Below are positions 7,196 through 9,771 of a stretch of DNA of 9,771 nt, piece after piece. How positions within the stretch are numbered: position 1 is the stretch's first letter; every line of letters begins with the position of its first letter. The DNA comes from Verrucomicrobiota bacterium (GTDB taxonomy: Bacteria; Verrucomicrobiota; Kiritimatiellia; CAIQIC01; Lenti-01). Under the pieces are notes generated by a model. The model saw only the letters and a list, made by a program, of their open reading frames with translations. It made no database searches and was not told the origin of the DNA. A program made the position numbers and the translations under genes. The stretch is taken from contig DMJA01000175.1 in NCBI GenBank assembly GCA_003451935.1, positions 1 to 9,771 of the forward strand. The letters run 5' to 3'.

Positions 7196-8404
7196 CTAGG
7201 GCGCATCGTGGTCCTTGAGCCAGCGGGTGACGTGGTCGAGGTCCTTGTCGCCGCGTCCGGAAAGGCAGACGAGGATGTTTTGTTCCTTCGGACGCTTCTT
7301 CGCTTCGCGGAGGGCGGCGGCGAGGGCATGGGAGCTTTCGAGGGCGGGGATGATGCCTTCGTACTTGCAGAGGAGCTGGAAGGCGGCAACGGCTTCGCGG
7401 TCGGTGACGCCTTCGTAGCGGACGCGCTTCAAATCGTGGAGCAGGGCGTGTTCGGGGCCGACGCCGGGATAGTCGAGGCCGGCGGAGATGGACCAGGCCT
7501 CGTGGATTTGGCCTTCGTCGCTTTGGAGCAGGTAGGTCAGGGCGCCATGGAGTTCGCCGGGCGAGCCGCCGCAGAGCGAGGCCGCGTGGCGCAGCGTGTC
7601 GAGGCCGTCGCCGGCGGCTTCCGCGCCAATCATTTCGCAGGGGTCGTCAAGGAAGGGATAGAACAGGCCCATGGCGTTGGAGCCGCCCCCGACGCAGGCG
7701 ACGAGCAGGTCGGGGAGTTGGCCGCATTTTTCCAGAAACTGCGCGCGGGCTTCGTCGCCGATGACGCGCTGGAAGTCGCGGACCATTTCAGGATAGGGGT
7801 GGGGGCCGGAGACGGTGCCGATGACGTAGAAGGTGTCCTCGCTGGCGCCGGACCAGTAGCGAAGGGCTTCGTTCATCGCGTCCTTGAGCGTGGAGGTGCC
7901 GGAGGTGACGGGGATGACCTGCGCGCCGAGCAGCTCCATGCGGCGGACGTTGGGCGCTTGGCGCCGGATGTCATCGGCGCCCATGAAGACCTTGCACTCG
8001 AAGCCGAAGCGGGCGGCGATGGTGGCGGTGGCGACGCCATGCTGGCCCGCGCCGGTTTCGGCGATGACGCGCTTTTTCCCCATGCGACGGGCGAGGATAC
8101 CCTGGCCGACGACGTTGTTGATCTTGTGCGCGCCGGTGTGCGTGCAATCCTCGCGCTTGAGCCAGATGCGCGCGCCGCCGGCGTGGCCGGAGAGTCGCTC
8201 GGCGAAATCGAGCGGCGTGGGGCGTCCGGCATAGTCGCGCAGCATCGCGCGGAATTCCGCCAGGAATACGGGATCGTTCTTGGCTTGCTTCCACACGGCC
8301 TCGACGTCGAGCAGGGCGGACATGAGGGTTTCGCCGACGAAGCGTCCGCCGTAGGGGCCGAAGTGGCCGGTGGAATCAGGATATTGGCCGATGAATTTAT
8401 TCAT
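7196..8404 (-). CDS. trpB: Tryptophan synthase beta chain
   Basis: This 402-residue PLP enzyme condenses indole (delivered by TrpA) with serine to give tryptophan in the cytoplasm. The PLP lysine is K94 in HTGAHKINN, the catalytic glutamate is E117 in AETGAGQHG, and the PLP-phosphate loop is GGGSNAMG (239-246). YLLQSDEGQI and SISAGLDYPGVGPEH (306-320) are near invariant in the family, and the C-terminal LSGRGDKD (381-388) is intact. Length and motifs are those of a normal TrpB. ATG at 8404 was chosen because it gives the typical MNKFIGQYPDSTGHFGPYGG opening; a TTG at 8452 would add 16 hydrophobic residues encoded by a low-complexity tract. The bases before ATG 8404 are pyrimidine-rich on the coding strand, with no Shine-Dalgarno. 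No trpA follows: the gene ends 12 nt from a palindrome cluster. It shares strand and probably transcript with the DAHP synthase and trpF. Confidence 0.97.
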   Translation of the reverse strand: MNKFIGQYPDSTGHFGPYGGRFVGETLMSALLDVEAVWKQAKNDPVFLAEFRAMLRDYAGRPTPLDFAERLSGHAGGARIWLKREDCTHTGAHKINNVVGQGILARRMGKKRVIAETGAGQHGVATATIAARFGFECKVFMGADDIRRQAPNVRRMELLGAQVIPVTSGTSTLKDAMNEALRYWSGASEDTFYVIGTVSGPHPYPEMVRDFQRVIGDEARAQFLEKCGQLPDLLVACVGGGSNAMGLFYPFLDDPCEMIGAEAAGDGLDTLRHAASLCGGSPGELHGALTYLLQSDEGQIHEAWSISAGLDYPGVGPEHALLHDLKRVRYEGVTDREAVAAFQLLCKYEGIIPALESSHALAAALREAKKRPKEQNILVCLSGRGDKDLDHVTRWLKDHDAP

Positions 8405-8430
8405 GGGGGAGGATGGAAGGAGGAGGATTA
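8405..8430. repeat. Near-pure purine tract (pyrimidine-rich trpB leader)
   Basis: The plus strand carries GGGGG followed by AGG, TGG, AAGG, AGG, AGG groups with one T interruption before 8428. On the trpB coding strand this is a C/T-rich leader directly abutting the ATG, where a ribosome binding site would be expected. Tracts of this kind can form triplex or, on the G-rich strand, weak two-layer G-quadruplex structures; that is only a possibility here. Confidence 0.6.
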
Positions 8431-8443
8431 GTAAGTGAGGAAG

Positions 8444-8526
8444 AATGTTCAATATTCAATATCCAATCTTCAATGCTCAAGGAGTTGAAGATTGAAAATT
8501 GATTATTGAATATTGAACATTGAATT
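8444..8526. repeat. Inverted array of AT-rich heptamers (TTCAATA / TTGAATA) forming a long hairpin
   Basis: Heptamers of the type TTCAATA run from 8448 to about 8482 (TTCAATA, TTCAATA, TCCAATC, TTCAATG, CTCAAGG). Six inverted counterparts run from 8485 to 8526 (TTGAAGA, TTGAAAA, TTGATTA, TTGAATA, TTGAACA, TTGAATT). The outer arms, 8444-8461 and 8504-8521, are perfectly complementary over 18 bp. The inner arms CAATCTTCAA (8464-8473) and TTGAAGATTG (8485-8494) pair over 10 bp around an 11-nt loop, with an uneven bulge between the two stems. The array lies between the DAHP synthase and trpB and is strikingly AT-rich against its surroundings. Confidence 0.85.
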
Positions 8527-8547
8527 CGGCAGGGACGGGTCATTGCT

Positions 8548-9603
8548 TCACCGTAATTTTTTCATCCGGCCATGCGCCTCGCGCAGCAGCGCTTCGGTGG
8601 TGGGCCAGTCGATGCAGGCGTCGGTGATGGATTGCCGCGGATTCAGCTTCGACGGATCGGAATCCATTGGCTGGGCGCCGCCTTCGAGGTGGCTTTCGAG
8701 CATGAAGCCGCGGATGGAACGGTTGCCGGCTTCAATCTGGGAAAGGATGTCTTGCAGGACGGGGCCTTGGCGCTCGGGTTTTTTCCCGGAGTTGCCGTGG
8801 GAACAATCCACGACGATGTTTTGCGGCAGGTGGGCTGCGCGCAGGGCCTGTTCGCAGGCGGCGACGCTGTCGGCGTCGTAGTTGGGCTTTTTGCCGCCGC
8901 GGAGGACAACGTGGGGGTACGAATTCCCGGTGGTGCTGAAAACGGCCGGAAGGCCGTCCTCGGTGACGCCAAGGAAGTGGTGCGGGCCCATGGCCGAGCG
9001 CACGCCGTTGATGGCGGCGTCGAGGGTGCCGTCGGTGCCGTTCTTGAAACCGATGGGGGTGGAGATGCCGCTGGCGATTTCGCGGTGCGTCTGCGCCTCG
9101 GCGGTGCGCGCGCCGATGACGTTCCAGGAAATGAGATCGCCGATGTACTGCGGCATGAGGGTGTCGAGCAGTTCCGTCCCTGCCGGCAGGCCGATTTCGG
9201 CGATGCGGAACAGGAAATGCCGCGCCATGCGGATGCCTTCCTCGATATGGAAGGTATCGTTCATGTAGGGGTCGTTGATGAGTCCCTTCCAGCCGATGGA
9301 CGACCGCGGCTTCTCGAAATAGACGCGCATGACCACGAAGATGGAATCGGCGATTTCATCGGAAAGGACTTTGAGCTTTTGCGCGTATTCCGCGGCGGCG
9401 TCAAGGTTGTGGATGGAGCAAGGGCCCACCACGGCGAAGAGGCGTGGATCGTCGCCATCGAGGATGTGTTCGAGGGCCTCGCGTCCGCGCGAAACCGTCG
9501 CGACGGCGGCGGCCGTGAGGGGGATGGCCGCCTTCATTTCGCGCGGGGTGGCCAGCGGGACGACGGATTCAATGTTGATGTTTTCGAGGCGGGGATGGCT
9601 CAC
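8548..9603 (-). CDS. aroG: 3-deoxy-7-phosphoheptulonate (DAHP) synthase, class I (AroF/AroG/AroH type)
   Basis: This 351-residue enzyme joins phosphoenolpyruvate and erythrose 4-phosphate, the first committed step of aromatic amino acid synthesis. Metal ligands are C62 in GPCSIH, H269 in DCSHGNSGK, E303 in MLESHLEGG and D328 in SITDACIDW. Substrate-binding elements RVYFEKPR (93-100), IGARTAEAQTHRE (163-175) and FKNGTDGT (186-193) are intact. By my recall of E. coli AroG, several residues of its phenylalanine pocket have counterparts (P151, S181, F210), while V221 is replaced by F222; feedback control is therefore plausible but the effector is uncertain, and so is the choice between aroF, aroG and aroH. 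The start is GTG 9603: it overlaps the trpF stop in GTGA and has AAAGGA 8 nt upstream. An in-frame GTG at 9621 lies inside trpF and has no Shine-Dalgarno. A 143-bp gap separates it from trpB. Confidence 0.95.
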   Translation of the reverse strand: MSHPRLENINIESVVPLATPREMKAAIPLTAAAVATVSRGREALEHILDGDDPRLFAVVGPCSIHNLDAAAEYAQKLKVLSDEIADSIFVVMRVYFEKPRSSIGWKGLINDPYMNDTFHIEEGIRMARHFLFRIAEIGLPAGTELLDTLMPQYIGDLISWNVIGARTAEAQTHREIASGISTPIGFKNGTDGTLDAAINGVRSAMGPHHFLGVTEDGLPAVFSTTGNSYPHVVLRGGKKPNYDADSVAACEQALRAAHLPQNIVVDCSHGNSGKKPERQGPVLQDILSQIEAGNRSIRGFMLESHLEGGAQPMDSDPSKLNPRQSITDACIDWPTTEALLREAHGRMKKLR

Positions 9604-9771
9604 GACGGGGTTCCTTTCCACGAAAAGGTCCGGGGGGGCGGGGGAAGTTCGGCCGCTGTGCGGAGAAAGGCCCGGACGGCGGCTTCATCCTTGACGCCCG
9701 GAGAGGTTTCGACGCCGGAACTGGCGTCGAAGCCTGCCGCTCGGCTGTCGCGCACGGCGGCGGCCAGATTC
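9600..9771 (-). CDS. trpF: Phosphoribosylanthranilate isomerase, C-terminal end (5' part outside window)
   Basis: The last 57 codons of a gene entering from the right edge on the minus strand read NLAAAVRDSRAAGFDASSGV, then ETSPGVKDEAAVRAFLRTAA and a Pro-rich tail ending GTPS. DASSGVE followed by SPGVKD is the phosphate-binding end of TrpF, which isomerises phosphoribosylanthranilate in tryptophan synthesis. This frame is easily missed because it is short in the window. Its TGA (9602-9600) overlaps the GTG start of the DAHP synthase by the shared GTGA, indicating translational coupling. The tail after the conserved region (about 20 residues, with ELPPPPRTF) is longer than the minimal family end. 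The N-terminal barrel lies outside the window. Confidence 0.88.
   Translation of the reverse strand, partial: NLAAAVRDSRAAGFDASSGVETSPGVKDEAAVRAFLRTAAELPPPPRTFSWKGTPS
9612..9617 (-). promoter_or_regulatory. Ribosome binding site for the DAHP synthase, inside the end of trpF
   Basis: AAAGGA on the minus strand (TCCTTT at 9612-9617) stands 8 nt before GTG 9603. Together with the GTGA overlap it supports 9603 over 9621 as the start of the DAHP synthase gene. Confidence 0.6.

Noticed and set aside
6997..7200. CRISPR array
   Set aside because: The repeated units are palindromes at unequal spacing (centres 115, 22 and 31 bp apart) without spacer-like unique segments of constant length, and there are no cas genes.
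7001..8431. A 619-codon open frame that continues from tatD to 8431 on the plus strand
   Set aside because: After nt 7000 it crosses repeats and then runs antisense to trpB. The translation has no family features; it is open only because of high GC content.
8435..8487. A small plus-strand frame starting GTG 8435 behind an AGGAGG
   Set aside because: It is 17 codons long, made of the heptamer array, and the AGGAGG belongs to the purine tract; there is no sign of a real peptide.
8444..8526. Insertion sequence or transposon end
   Set aside because: There is no transposase frame or target duplication; the inverted repeats are simple heptamer arrays.

Overview
This is a GC-rich bacterial window with two divergently organised gene blocks that converge on a repeat-filled junction. 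The organism cannot be named from the sequence. A type II secretion/type IV pilus-type ATPase and platform protein, and glycan-building enzymes of the kind used for surface polysaccharide, suggest a diderm (Gram-negative-type) bacterium. A member of the Planctomycetota-Verrucomicrobiota-Kiritimatiellota group is a low-confidence guess. The repeats at the junctions mean a metagenome assembly should be kept in mind.

Plus strand, 1-7000. The block opens with the C-terminal two thirds of a GspE/PulE-type secretion ATPase (cut by the window edge) and a complete GspF-type inner-membrane platform protein with an unusually long Ala/Pro/Lys linker. After a 41-bp gap comes a tightly packed run: a family GT90 (CAP10-like) glycosyltransferase, a family GH2 beta-glycosidase, a family GT4 glycosyltransferase and a TatD-type metal-dependent hydrolase. 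Each of the last three begins inside the stop of the gene before it (ATGA overlaps at 3355, 5502 and 6572), so the four are very probably one translationally coupled operon. The two transferases presumably extend a surface or storage glycan. The cytosolic-looking GH2 enzyme between them is the odd member.

Junction, about 6997-7195. The tatD reading frame loses all family similarity at about nt 7000, after only 143 of roughly 260 residues, exactly where a palindromic repeat begins. The next 190 bp hold four copies of a TTTTCCA-N5-TGGAAAA inverted repeat (one embedded in a perfect 29-bp palindrome) and two GC-rich hairpins whose loops are complementary. No stop closes the tatD frame here. It runs on antisense through the next gene and is not meaningful there.

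Minus strand, 9771-7196. Transcribed right to left are trpF (3' end only), a class I DAHP synthase (overlapping trpF by a GTGA) and trpB. This block joins the first step of the shikimate pathway to two steps of tryptophan synthesis. The 143 bp between the DAHP synthase and trpB contain an AT-rich, 7-bp-periodic array that folds back on itself, plus an almost pure purine/pyrimidine tract immediately before trpB, which has no visible ribosome binding site.

The main points to check are the truncated tatD with its palindrome cluster, the complementary-loop hairpin pair, the inverted heptamer array, and the coupled GT90-GH2-GT4 glycan cassette.
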